64,000 nt of DNA from Candidula unifasciata (lineage: Eukaryota; Mollusca; Gastropoda; Stylommatophora; Geomitridae): positions 74,501 through 138,500 of the forward strand of contig CAJHNH020001151.1 of NCBI GenBank assembly GCA_905116865.2, given 5' to 3'. The notes below the pieces were generated by a model. That model had not been told where the DNA came from, did no database searches, and saw only the letters and a program-made list of their open reading frames with translations. A program made the translations under genes and the position numbers. How positions within the stretch are numbered: position 1 is the first letter of the stretch; each line of letters begins with the position of its first letter. Positions 54,870 to 64,000 of the stretch are shown here, in pieces.

Positions 54870-55500
54870 GAAAGAGGCCTGCTACATAATCATGATGTTA
54901 TGTTTGTGCGTGCGTGCCTGTCTGCGCGCGTGTATGTGTGCTTCGATACATGAATGAATGAAAGGAATTATGAATATGATGTTATGTTATATATTTATTA
55001 TGCATGTTCCCTCGAAAGCCCGATAATTTTAATATTAAACTCGCTATACAGTTATACAACTGTAAATTTGATACACAAAATATATATTTGATTACCAACA
55101 GTAATTCCTTTTTGCAACCGCTTCACATTATATTAATCAATAAGCACCTCAATGACACTGTCTACTACTTGAGCCTCTCACAATCACATCCAGGGAAATA
55201 TTGCAAGGAAAGAAGAGCTACTTCAAAAAGAGCAATAAAAAATGTCGACGTGCACTCTTTCACGGAAGTCCCCTGTTAACATATTCCACAAATAGGCTTG
55301 GAGAAATGAAGACAGAACTTTCAGCTGCACTAGAAATGTAGTTAATAATGTCAGAATCATGTGAAAAAGTGGAGTCGACAGCTCCAATATAAGACACGTA
55401 GAAGAGGGGTTGTATGTTTGTTGTCAAGAGAATATGAAATGAAGTGAATAACTCATCGTTTCCGAATTCAAAAACTATTTTGTGTACTATCAGTTATCTT
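54870..55500. other. No gene recognised
   Basis: A/T-rich sequence with a short alternating GTGC/GCGC patch near 54900-54945. The open frame at 55004-55279 has A/T-biased composition and no domain. Confidence 0.4.
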
Positions 55501-55507
55501 GATATAA

Positions 55508-55905
55508 GAGGACGGCGTGGTCTTGAGACATGGCGTCCGCCTCGAGTGCTGGAGGTCCCGGGTTCAGGTCCCGTTAAGGGCTGGGTTTTTTTTTCCACGG
55601 GAACATCTAGTAACGTCCCCAGGTCTCTAGGTAGTGAAAGCTGATGCCCGTGTGCATTGTTGCACACGTAGAAATAATCCCTTGCCTTTGCAAATCGAAA
55701 AAGGAAGTCTAACGGCGCTGCCCGAGCAAAATTTGGAGTTAAAAATCCACCTAAAGTATTTCAGGATTCTCTCCGGTGCTACGAAGTGCGTGCACTGCAC
55801 TGAGAATCTTCGGACTCAAACTTGAGTTACAAGTAGAACGGAGCACTTATGGGTTACTACCTTTGTGCCATGATGTTGATCCGTTGTCTAAACCTGAAAC
55901 CTATC
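55508..55905 (+). mobile_element. SINE-3, full length reference copy
   Basis: GAGGACGGCGTGGTCTTGAG-ACATGGCGTCCGCCTCGAGT-GCTGGAGGTCCCGGGTTCAG-GTCCCG is the tRNA-like head with A- and B-box-like parts. The body includes AACGGCGCTGCCCGAGCAAA and TCCGGTGCTACGAAGTGCGT. The 3' end is GCCATGATGTTGATCCGTTG-TCTAAACC. Confidence 0.9.
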
Positions 55906-56149
55906 TTTGATGTACAAGTCCTTTCTTCCTTTTTATGATGCCAAACTATCCTCCATTTTATGTCTGGGTCCTTCCTGTGCATAGGAGCCCCAGCAGAAAA
56001 AGTCGACCCCCTAGCTTACCTGAACTCAACTTAAGTGCGCAATAATTATATCAGAACTATTAAATTTTTTTTTAAATATTATGTGCTGGATGTTGAATAA
56101 ATATACCGATTGTAATATATTTGGAATAATATGAAATGTGAACAGATGC

Positions 56150-56380
56150 CTGTAAAGGTACAGGTAAAGTCGGGATATGTAAACCGGCGTTATTGCACAC
56201 GGTTATTAACCATGAGTGCTCTGCCACAGTTCAGACAGCTGATAAGAAACTGTCCGCCTGTGTCGCCGTCCGCACGCAACTCCGTAGCTGCACGATGTTT
56301 TTCCATTTACCCCAGAGTGTTCACTCTGATACCCATTACCTATAGGCTGGGTCCTAGTCCGAGTCCTTTTGAGAAAAAAA
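56150..56380 (-). mobile_element. SINE-4, 5'-truncated
   Basis: The listing GGTAAAGTCGGGATATGTAA, CACACGGTTATTAACCATGA, CAGCTGATAAGAAACTGTCC and GTGTCGCCGTCCGCACGCAA-CTCCGTAGCT matches 38525-38730. The tRNA-like end (right side) is missing. Confidence 0.75.
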
Positions 56381-56419
56381 AAGAAAAGCTCGATCACGTT
56401 CAGACTGCTGCTAGCTAGC

Positions 56420-57840
56420 CTAGGCTACTAGCAGTCTCCGCCTATATTTGTGGTCTGGGTTATTTGCGTCACTTTCGTGACTGAATTTTAGTGCTTGTGC
56501 CACTTCTGGGCTTGATGCTTCCATCCGAATCAAACCGCTCGTCCTGTTGTCACTGGTGCATGTCTTCCTTCTTCTTTCTTGGTGTTTCCTGTTTGTTCTG
56601 TCTCCCTTTGATCTGGCGAGGCGTATCTCGAAGGAGAGCGAGCTTCCATACACAACGTCCTTTCGGCCACCATTTATTGTTTTAAAATTTTGAGTAATTT
56701 AATTTTGCCAAAAGTACTGAAAACAGTTTTTGAATTTGAATAGTTCCGAAATGTGAAAATTTTCCGCGTGTGACCATAGTGGTCTTATAGTTGTCTTCCT
56801 GTAATAAGAACGGGTTAGTCATGTAATGGATAGGTGTGTGAGAGTTTATGTGGAGTCTTAAGCGGGTCCAGTCGTCATTTGTTATTATGTGATCGGGTTG
56901 TGTTGATAGCTAAGCTCCGGTGTACGTAAATACCATATAACCGGACCATCCAGCTCACGCTTTGAGATCCAAATGTTCGGCGATGAGAATTGCTGTGGCA
57001 TGTTGGGCAACGAACTCAAGTGCTCTCTGTGGAAATGGGTTGGGGGGTTAAACTCATAGTGCATCCGAAAGAGTTAGGGAAAGGTGAGGGGAAAGGGGGC
57101 GGGAGGCCATTCAGTCATTTCTCGTCGTTGCCGTCTTGCTGGATTCTAGCGTGGCCTTTTGCCGGGACCATGAGTATCACGTTACCAACCTTTGCTATCA
57201 TCACGGTGATGGGGTGGTATTGGTGGTTATGCGTTCTAGTCCTGTCATTATCGAGTCACTTGTATTCCCTATTTGCTGTCAGTCATATTTTGTTGTGAGT
57301 CCTGTCGGTCATGTGCATGTTGTATGCATGTTGTGGAGTGGGATGGTTTTGTGTATGAATCCCCGGAGTATATGGACCCACCCAACTAGGTGTATGCGTA
57401 CATGCACTCGAGTACTCATACACGTAGACAACACTACATATTTGCACGTCCTTTCATACTTATCCGTGTATGCATACCTAATTGACATTACGTGCACACG
57501 CAAACTCTTTCATATGCGTCTACCAATGCCTGTACTTACATTCATAAAAAACGTGTACATCCACACGTAGTTATATTCACTGTTCCATGTCTTATGCGTT
57601 TTGTGTCGCTTTGTCTGTAATTTCGTCTGGTCGTGTCACTTTTAAGTTATGTCCCGTTACTGGTATGTGACCTGTCCGGTACTGTCTTATCATGTTTTGG
57701 TGGATGGTGTGTGTTGATGACGTTCTTGCTGCATACTCCCTTTTTTCCATTTGCTCTCATTAATTAACAAACATACAGCAACACAGTTTATGGTTTCTTT
57801 GAGTGCACTGTCATTCATACACTCACAAATATATAAATAT
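56420..57840. other. No gene supported
   Basis: A minus-strand frame (56420-56653) with basic, Arg/Lys/Ser-rich sequence (…RLARSKGDRTNRKHQERRRK…MEASSPEVAQALK…) may be another retroelement tail but has no partner here. The frames at 56990-57570 have no recognisable domain. Confidence 0.35.
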
Positions 57841-57848
57841 ACACGCTC

Positions 57849-57849
<1 letters not shown>

Positions 57850-57916
<67 letters not shown>
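57850..57916. repeat. TA dinucleotide microsatellite
   Basis: About 65 bp of (TA)n with one GTA interruption, flanked by ACAC/ATAC-rich sequence. Confidence 0.97.
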
Positions 57917-57919
<3 letters not shown>

Positions 57920-58244
57920 CACACATGCACACTCATACCCACATATACATGCATACAGTAATACATTTTAAATCCATGTACTCATTCATCTGTACCTTTC
58001 GCACAGCTATATTCCCACTGTTCTGTCCATACGTGATTCCTTACCATTCGCCTACATACACTGTGTCTTATGTATCCATCCTAAACACAAATGCATTCAT
58101 ACTACGCGCACTCATCCTTGTGTATGTATTCATGTTCACATCTATGCACTCATCATACTTACACTATCTCTCTGACTCTAGGGTGTCCGGGGTTAACATC
58201 TCATCAGTTCCTTCTGTTGTACTGAGTAAATCCTTAATTTGGTC

Positions 58245-60000
58245 TTTTTAGTTTTGATTTGTTTTAATAAGGTATTGTTTAACCAGTTTTTGGATGTCTT
58301 TATTGCTATCTACCTTTAAACATTTGTTTGCAGTAATTTGTTGTTTGCGTTTTAGAAAATACTCCTCAATGGGGTTCCTCTCCAATTTATATTTAGTGCA
58401 GTTTATTATATAATGCTCTATTGTATTATCTTGAAAGCAGTCCAGACATAGTGGAGATGTAAATTTCTCTGGATGCCACCCTAACCTAGCTCTCCATAGT
58501 AGTTTGTTAGCTGGAATTTTCAGTTTGTCCCTTACCTGTGTGTTAAGGCTGGGCTCTTTAAGGTTGTTGTAGGCATCTCTGCTATTATTGCTCCCTTGCC
58601 ATTGTAGTTTCCACATTTTAATTATATGTCGTTTGATTATGCTGGTCCTTTCAGTTTTTCCGAGCCCTACATCTACTAAAACATCACATTTTGTTCCCTT
58701 TTTGGCTGCTATGTCAGCTTTTTCATTGCCTATTACACCTCTGTGTGCTGGTACCCATGCAATGGTGACTTGGCATCCTTTATTCTTGAGCTGAGTTGTT
58801 AGATTTAGGATTGTCTCTTTAATATCTGGTCTACTGCTAGTTTTATGTGTTTTTAACGTCTGCACCGAGGACAATGAATCTGTCAGTATGGTGAATTTAG
58901 TCGGAGGTTTATTAATTACCATCTCTAGTGCCTTCATTATGCCGACTAGTTCTGCTGTGTATACTGCCACATGTTCTGTTATTTTATATTCTCTTTGTAT
59001 ATTCCACTGTGGGATTATTACTCCTGCTCCTACTTCTCCTGCTTCATTCTTAGATCCGTCAGTGTATGCAACCAGATTGTCTGATCGGATCTGGTCTATG
59101 TATTCTTCTGTTATTGCTTTGGCTTCAAATATTTCAGTATTCTTATTAATAATTTTCATCAGACTCATGTCTGTCCTGGGCAGCTCTAGTCTCCATGGAG
59201 GGATTTGAGGGACAAACCTAACGCTTGCCTCTAGAGTCCTAGCTAAGTCCTCATCATCGTTAATTTCTAGTGCAGCGTCCCAGGCTGCTGGTCTCTGTAT
59301 GTCTCTGACCGGTCTGTCACCTAGGTGTGTAATGTTATGATGAAAAGCGTCTGAAGCTGGGTGTCTAGCACCGTTGGCCGCTTTCATCCAATAGCTATAA
59401 GCTAGTTGTTTCCTTCTGAGGTTAAGCGGTGTGATGCCTAGTGCTACCTCCATGGCCTCTCTCGATGTCCCTTTGCCAGCGCCCATGATGGAAGTCAGGG
59501 CTTTGCACTGAATCCTATCAAGTTTGCATTTGCTGTTCTCTGATGCTGATTCGTATACTATGCTTCCGTATTCTATTTTGCTCCTAACGAAAGCTTTATA
59601 AAATTGTATTAGGGTGTCCTGATGTGCTCCCCCATCCGTTTCCTTTAATCATTCTCAGCATATTATTGTACTTTGTACACTTTACTACGAGATCATCGAT
59701 GTGCTTAGCCCAGGTCATTTGCTCATCCAGAATCATTCCTAGAAATTTCGTCGAACGTGTCCGCTGAACTGTTCTACCATTAATGTGGAGTCTCGTTACT
59801 TCTGGGTCATAATTAAGCTGTCTTTTAAAGTTGAATATCATGCTTACTGTTTTGTCGACGTTGATTTTAAATCCCCATTTTCCCATCCAATGCGCAACTT
59901 CGCCTAGACTTTTCTGCAATCTTTTCTTAGCGCAGGGGATCTGATTATGGCTGTGGTAGAGTGCACAAAACCCCATGTCCATATATACAGAAAGCCTCTA
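58245..60000 (-). mobile_element. I-clade-like LINE: RT thumb, RNase H and CCHC-like tail (frameshifted)
   Basis: This is the best-preserved coding relic. On the minus strand, 59982-59596 reads LQKSLGEVAHWMGKWGFKIN-VDKTVSMIF and ...LHINGRTVQRTRSTKFLGMIL-DEQMTWAKHIDDL, the palm-end/thumb of a reverse transcriptase. Just upstream the expected YADD motif appears as VYMDMGF, apparently with one Asp codon lost. A frameshift in a G-run near 59625 leads into SKIEYGSIVYESASENS and an open 412-codon frame. That frame contains a complete RNase H domain: D143 (YTDGS), E179 (TAEL), D203 (TDS), H248 (PAH) and D258 (NEKAD). CLDCFQDNTIEHYIINC is a Cys/His knuckle near the end. The Met at 59486 is not a true start. 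RNase H plus a Cys/His knuckle is typical of I-clade and related LINEs. It is 5'-truncated at about 60000. Confidence 0.9.
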
Positions 60001-60011
60001 TACATGGACAT
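59975..60011. repeat. Short inverted repeat at the LINE truncation point
   Basis: ATGTCCATATATACAG (59975-59990) and the inverted copy at 59996-60011 match 14 of 16 positions around a 5-bp loop. Confidence 0.7.
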
Positions 60012-60147
60012 AGTAACCGCTAACGTCTGCATTAAATGCTTCGGTCATGTTATGAACATTAGTTTAAAACTTGTTGCTTCACATAGATAGGTCTGTTTCT
60101 CAGGCTTATCCCTAGTCTTTTTTTATCATCCAATCCCTTATCAACGA

Positions 60148-60385
60148 GAGCCGCCACAAAGTAGCGGCTAGACGCTCACCTTCTGATTCGAAGGTCATGA
60201 GTTCCAGTCTGAACGCCGCCAGACTATTTTAAAAAATAAACTTGGCTCCCAGGTTGCCAGTGTTGAATGAGTACCTGATTAAGTCATGGATGGTAAAAGC
60301 ACCAAGTTCCGATTATTCTGTAAAATATAAGTCTAGCCCTATATGCCCAATAACGTAAAACCGTGGAAAAGGGTCCTTTATTATG
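60148..60385 (+). mobile_element. SINE-2, full length
   Basis: GAGCCGCCACAAAGTAGCGG-CTAGACGCTCACCTTCTGAT, GAAGGTCATGAGTTCCAGTC, CTTGGCTCCCAGGTTGCCAG, AAAATATAAGTCTAGCCCTA-TATGCCC and GTGGAAAAGGGTCCTTTA follow the family order. The B box is partly decayed. Confidence 0.82.
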
Positions 60386-60511
60386 TGTTACCCTTACCTA
60401 CACAGGACAGCTTGTGTGGAACTGTTACATGTTCTCTAATTACAAGTTCTTAGAAAGTTTAATGGGTATTGAACAAACAACCGTAATGCGGCTATCTGAG
60501 TTGCAGAAATG

Positions 60512-60763
60512 TTCAACCTTTATATATTACCCTTACGTCCTTTTTAGAACGTAATTTTTTGTTATTTGAAGCCCCACTCTGGCTTTTGCCAGGGGCCGCA
60601 ATATAGGCAGGCCATCAATATGGCCAATTGTCTGAACGCGGTTTCTAGGACCTCTCCACGGTGATCCTCATCCACATGTTGGCACTTTGTGTCATCGGGT
60701 GTTTATCGCTTGAGTGATGTCCTGGTGGGGTAGAAAGTCAGTCAGTCAGTCAGTTTCAACCTT
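60512..60763 (+). mobile_element. H-SINE with 9-bp target duplication
   Basis: The element (60521-60754) begins TATATATTACCCTTACGTCC-TTTTTAGAACGTAA (5' hairpin), then GAAGCCCCACTCTGGCTTTT-GCCAGGGGCC (second hairpin). It ends CCTGGTGGGGTAGAAAGTCA-GTCAGTCAGTCAG. TTCAACCTT flanks both sides (60512-60520 and 60755-60763). Confidence 0.92.
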
Positions 60764-61078
60764 CAGGTAACAGATGGAAAGGCAGAAGCAGTAACAGCCA
60801 AGGGCGCCAGCAATATGGAAACAAAAGCTCCAGGAAGAGGAGCAGCTCCCTTAGTTTTCCTGGATGTGCTCAAGGGAGCTTAAACTTTTTTGTTTTGTTT
60901 TGTAAGTGCTTTAAAAAAAAAATATATATATAGAACAACAATATTAACAATAAGTTACCAAGTATAAAGATACCAAGAATAAAATATTAAAAAAAAATAT
61001 AGAATGTATAAACGAAACACGTAATAATGATAACGTATTCATTTACGTGGTTTAGGGTGTAAAGGGCCTTACGGGTTG

Positions 61079-61336
61079 TCAGATCATTTGTACATCATTA
61101 TTCCTTAAGTCCTTTTCAAGACGTAATTTTTTTGTTATTTGAAGCCCCACTCTGGCTTTTGCCAGGGGCCGCAATATAGGCAGGCCATCAATATGGCCAA
61201 TTGTCTGAACTCGGTTTCTGGGACCTCTCCACGGTGATCCTCATCCGCATGGTGGCACTTTGTGTCATCGGGTGTTTATCGCTTGTGTAATGTCCTGGTG
61301 GGGTAGAAAGTCAGTCAGTCAGTCAGATCATTTGTA
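61079..61336 (+). mobile_element. H-SINE with perfect 14-bp target duplication
   Basis: The element (61093-61322) is the closest relative of the 60521 copy (near identical from GAAGCCCCACTCTGGC to the GTCA tail). TCAGATCATTTGTA occurs at 61079-61092 and at 61323-61336, directly after the GTCAGTCAGTCAG tail. Confidence 0.93.
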
Positions 61337-61698
61337 ACCGATGTTCGACATCAAGACAAATTGAAACCTAGCGTGTCATGCTGATGATTCATAGAAAGCT
61401 GGTTAATCTGTAAAATATGTTTCTAGAATCATGTAGGCTTTGCAGTAATGGCCTCAAACGGTCCGTTCTTATTGATTTATGTTAAGGTAATCTGTCGTAT
61501 ATCTCGATTTATAAGATGCATAGCCATATATGATACAAATATAATCTTATAATGGGGATTTAGACAGGAATATATCACCCCACTGACCATTCGTTATGCT
61601 TACGTGTCTAATATATACAGATTTAAATGTTCAAAACGTCGAGAGAATTGACTTTATTGCACCGGATTTTATCCCATATTGTTCTGCATGTCTTACGA

Positions 61699-62762
61699 CA
61701 GTGGTCCTTAACCGTCCTGATGCCCGACCCTTTAATACAGTTCCTCATGTTGTGGCCACCCTTTAATACAGTTCCTCATGTTGTGGCGACCCTTTAATAC
61801 AGTTCCTCATGTTGTGGCCACCCTTTAATACAGTTTCTCATGTTGTGGCGACCCTTTAATACAGTTCTTCGTGTTGTGGCCACGTTTTAATACAGTTCCT
61901 CGTGTTGTGGCGACCCTTTAGTACCGTTCCTCATGTTGTGGCGACCTCTTAATACAGTTCCTCATGTTGTGGCCAACCCTTTAATACAGTTCCTCGTGTT
62001 GTGGCGACCCTTTAGTACCGTTCCTCATGTTGTGGCGACCCTTTAATACAGTTCCTCATGTTGTGGCGACCCTTTAATACAGTTCCTCATGTTGTGGCAA
62101 CCCTTTAATACAGATCCTCATGTTGTGGCCACCCTTTAATACAGTTCCCCATGTTGTGGCGACCCTTTAATGCAGTTCCTGATGTTGTGGCGACCCTTTA
62201 ATACAGTTCCTAATGTTGTGGCGACCCTTTAATACAGTTCCTCATGTTGTGGCGACCCTTTAATACAGTTCCTGATGTTGTGGCGACCCTTTAATACAGT
62301 TCCTCATGTTGTGGCGACCCTTTAATACAATTCCTGATGTTGTGGCGACCCTTTAATACAGTTCCTCATGTTGTGGCTACCATTTATTACAGTTCCTCAT
62401 GTTGTGGCGACCCTTTAATACAGATCCTCATGTTGTGGCGACCCTTTAATACAGTTCCTCATGTTGTGGCGACCATTTATTACAGTTCCTCATGTTGTGG
62501 CGACCCTTTAATGCAGCTCCTCATGTTGTGGCGACCCTTTAATACAGTTCCTCGTGTTGTGACGACCCTGTAATACAGTTCCTCATGTTGTGACGACCCT
62601 TTAGTACCGTTCCTCATATTGTGGCGACCCACCAACCATAATTATTTTGATCGCTACTTCATAACTTCAATTAATAATTGTTTTGTGGTGGTCTTTGGCG
62701 ACCCATATTATAGGGTCGTTCGACCCAAAAAAGGGTCGCAACCCATAGGTTGAGAACCGCTG
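61699..62762 (-). mobile_element. SPIN-like hAT element, copy 2, with ~29-unit internal array
   Basis: The minus strand begins CAGCGGTTCTCAACCTATGG-GTTGCGACCC, then GGGTCGAACGACCC, GTTATGAAGTAGCGATCAAA-ATAATTATGGTTGG, and ends CAGGACGGTTAAGGACCACTG. These are the terminal and sub-terminal signatures of SPIN elements. Between them, about 61730-62630, the 31-bp unit TTTAATACAGTTCCTCATGT-TGTGGCGACCC (plus strand) is repeated about 29 times with frequent substitutions. Candidate 8-bp flanks (TCTTACGA, TCAGGAGA) match only 4 of 8. No transposase is present. Confidence 0.9.
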
Positions 62763-62849
62763 TCAGGAGAACGGCCAGTCATTGGCTGAAATCGACGCAC
62801 CACGCCCACATTCTGTAGATACAGCGAAAATCCCGTGCTAACCCTGTAA

Positions 62850-63195
62850 ACAAGATATCACAGAACTCGGGTCATTTCCACAAGTGCACCGTCTTAATTT
62901 TCAGCAGTCAGCGAAGAGTTCAAGCTCTGATGGTATTCATACCAGTCAGATTATATGACCATTTTGCTTTTCTTTCATTTTCCTTTGAGTGTCGGCAAGA
63001 TTCCTCGCTTACTTCCAGCTGCACAGTTCTCTTCCTACAGAATAAACTATTCCCAGTTCCACATGGTTCACTTGCTCCCAAAGGGCCTTGACCATATCTA
63101 GTTTGTCATGCGACAGTTCACCACCTACTGGCACAGTACCAGCCAATCTGTCAACATGTTTATTTCTCAACACACCTGAATACCAAGAGGAAAGA
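62850..63195 (-). mobile_element. LINE-R RNase H end and C terminus
   Basis: The minus strand reads SSWYSGVLRNKHVDRLAGTV-PVGGELSHDKLDMVKALWEQ-VNHVELGIVYSVGRELCSWK*, then a decayed block parallel to LTGTISIGTLRRLL. It is the clearest view of the order RNase H end, GELSHDK, C-terminal block in LINE-R. Confidence 0.78.
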
Positions 63196-63199
63196 TTCA

Positions 63200-63540
63200 A
63201 AGGGCGCTAACTGCAGGAGACCGGAAACGATGCCAGCCACTTTGTACGGGGCACACATTTCCACACCTTTGTCGTCATTCTTTATATGTCTGTTACGATC
63301 GCGGCATGTGTATGACGCTGGTTCTCGAGCCACTGGAAAGCTGCTATGTCTGCATCCACCTCCATTCTTGAAGTAGATGTTGTGCTGCCACACACCAGGC
63401 CTTATTGTGCTTACATCGACCATTCGCTGTTTCCATGAGCCCCATGTGCTTCTTCTGCAACCTCCGTAGATATTCATATCACCTGGGCAGGTGTTGTCTT
63501 GAATCAGTTGTTGACTTTATGATTCTACTAGCCAGTCCCT
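63200..63540. other. No feature recognised
   Basis: Unassigned sequence between LINE-R and LINE-Z. The minus-strand frame (63160-63477) has no recognisable domain. Confidence 0.4.
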
Positions 63541-63544
63541 GCAA

Positions 63545-63905
63545 TCGCGGCACATGTGTGCAAGCGGGACATAAATGATACAGGTATTGAGGTGGACTCA
63601 TATAAACAGAATGCCATGGATCGTGTTGCGGGGAGAGGGCATATCATAAAAGGAATGAGAGTGAAGGAAGAAATGATTACAGAGAAGATGAGAGCTGAGC
63701 GTCTGAGAAGAAACGGTTTAAACACAAATGTTGACGACAATGGTCATGAAATCCCATGCTATCATTGTGGAAGACTTTTCTTGACACGGGCGGGTCTTGC
63801 TAGTCACACTCGCCATCGCCATCGCCATGGATTATGAGTCTCATGTCTCCTTATAGCTCAATATAACACTATCATCCGGAATAACGGAAAGGTGCCAGTC
63901 ATACC
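63545..63905 (+). mobile_element. LINE-Z 3' end with intact C2H2 tail
   Basis: An uninterrupted 93-codon frame (63556-63837) reads CKRDINDTGIEVDSYKQNAM-DRVAGRGHIIKGMRVKEEMI-TEKMRAERLRRNGLNTNVDD-NGHEIPCYHCGRLFLTRAGL-ASHTRHRHRHGL*. The end is a C2H2 zinc finger. The 3' UTR (GAGTCTCATGTCTCCTTATA) matches 8887-8935. It is strongly 5'-truncated. The Met is internal to the original ORF. Confidence 0.88.
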
Positions 63906-64000
63906 AAGCGGTGTGGGATCACACCAAGTGCAATAATGTCGATCCTCTCGACTTGAAAAAATCCCCCACAAAACTTTAATGAAACATCTCACACAGTGCT
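63906..64000. other. Window end; possible start of a SINE-3 fragment
   Basis: The last 16 bases (CATCTCACACAGTGCT) resemble the minus-strand listing of SINE-3 at 36860-36880 (TATCTCACACAGTGCACG), but the match is cut by the window. Confidence 0.3.

Noticed and set aside
57136..57298. Downstream Stum exon suggested by ...FAIITVMGWYWWLCVLVL
   Set aside because: The hydrophobic GW.W pattern is superficially similar, but there is no suitable acceptor/phase and the surrounding frame has no other family residues.
56990..57570. Overlapping 102- and 144-residue open frames
   Set aside because: They have no domain, no splice signals or partners, and the two frames overlap, as expected by chance in less A/T-rich sequence.
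61105..61322. H-SINE as a DNA transposon
   Set aside because: The copies lack terminal inverted repeats at both ends and have duplications of different lengths (9, 13, 14 bp), unlike a fixed transposase duplication.

Overview
This window looks like intergenic or intronic DNA from an invertebrate animal nuclear genome, most likely a lophotrochozoan and probably a mollusc (gastropod-like). The reasons are the absence of bacterial-type gene density, the huge microsatellites, many decayed non-LTR retrotransposons, several tRNA-derived SINE families and a GT-AG style exon. The species assignment is inference. The window is built almost entirely of repeats. I support one host-gene exon (41358-41568, + strand), a first coding exon of a Stum/SPEC3-type membrane protein with a consensus splice donor. 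Its next exon is not convincingly visible. A phase-compatible open segment at 52051-52223 is noted only as a weak candidate.

Names used below are mine. SINE-1 and SINE-2 have tRNA-like heads and more than ten copies or fragments each. SINE-3 is long and tRNA-like with four copies. SINE-4 has two copies. H-SINE is a six-copy family of about 225 bp with two 5' hairpins, a GTCA tail and 9-14 bp target-site duplications, but no RNA polymerase III boxes that I can see. LINE-A to LINE-E, LINE-R (RNase H type), LINE-Z (C2H2 tail) and an I-clade-like element are 5'-truncated, mutated non-LTR retrotransposons. Fam-7 is a 300 bp dispersed repeat. DNA transposon relics include two SPIN-like hAT elements, other hAT elements, a piggyBac-like MITE, a mariner-like MITE and one inverted-repeat element of uncertain class. 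Two related segments look like the terminal repeats of Penelope-like elements.

Layout: 1-12 kb carries tandem repeats of 63, 40 and about 37 bp, a reverse transcriptase relic with a nested piggyBac-like MITE, and SINE-1/SINE-2 copies. 12.4-13.9 kb is a GATA array of about 1.5 kb. 16-25 kb has SINEs, H-SINEs, hAT elements, LINE-A/LINE-C relics and a 41-bp array. 26.7-29.8 kb holds large GAA, CTAT and TA arrays. 30-41 kb has SPIN copy 1, nested SINEs, LINE-R/LINE-B relics and a Penelope-like segment with a nested mariner MITE. 41-52 kb has the Stum exon, LINE endonuclease relics and Fam-7. 53-57 kb is largely unrecognised. 58-60 kb has the best-preserved LINE (RT thumb plus complete RNase H, minus strand). 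61.7-62.8 kb is SPIN copy 2, whose sub-terminal unit has expanded to about 29 copies.

Nothing here forms an operon-like or cooperating gene system. The most notable signals are the H-SINE family, the SPIN-like elements with expanded internal repeats in an apparent mollusc, and several nested insertions whose junctions can be read directly.
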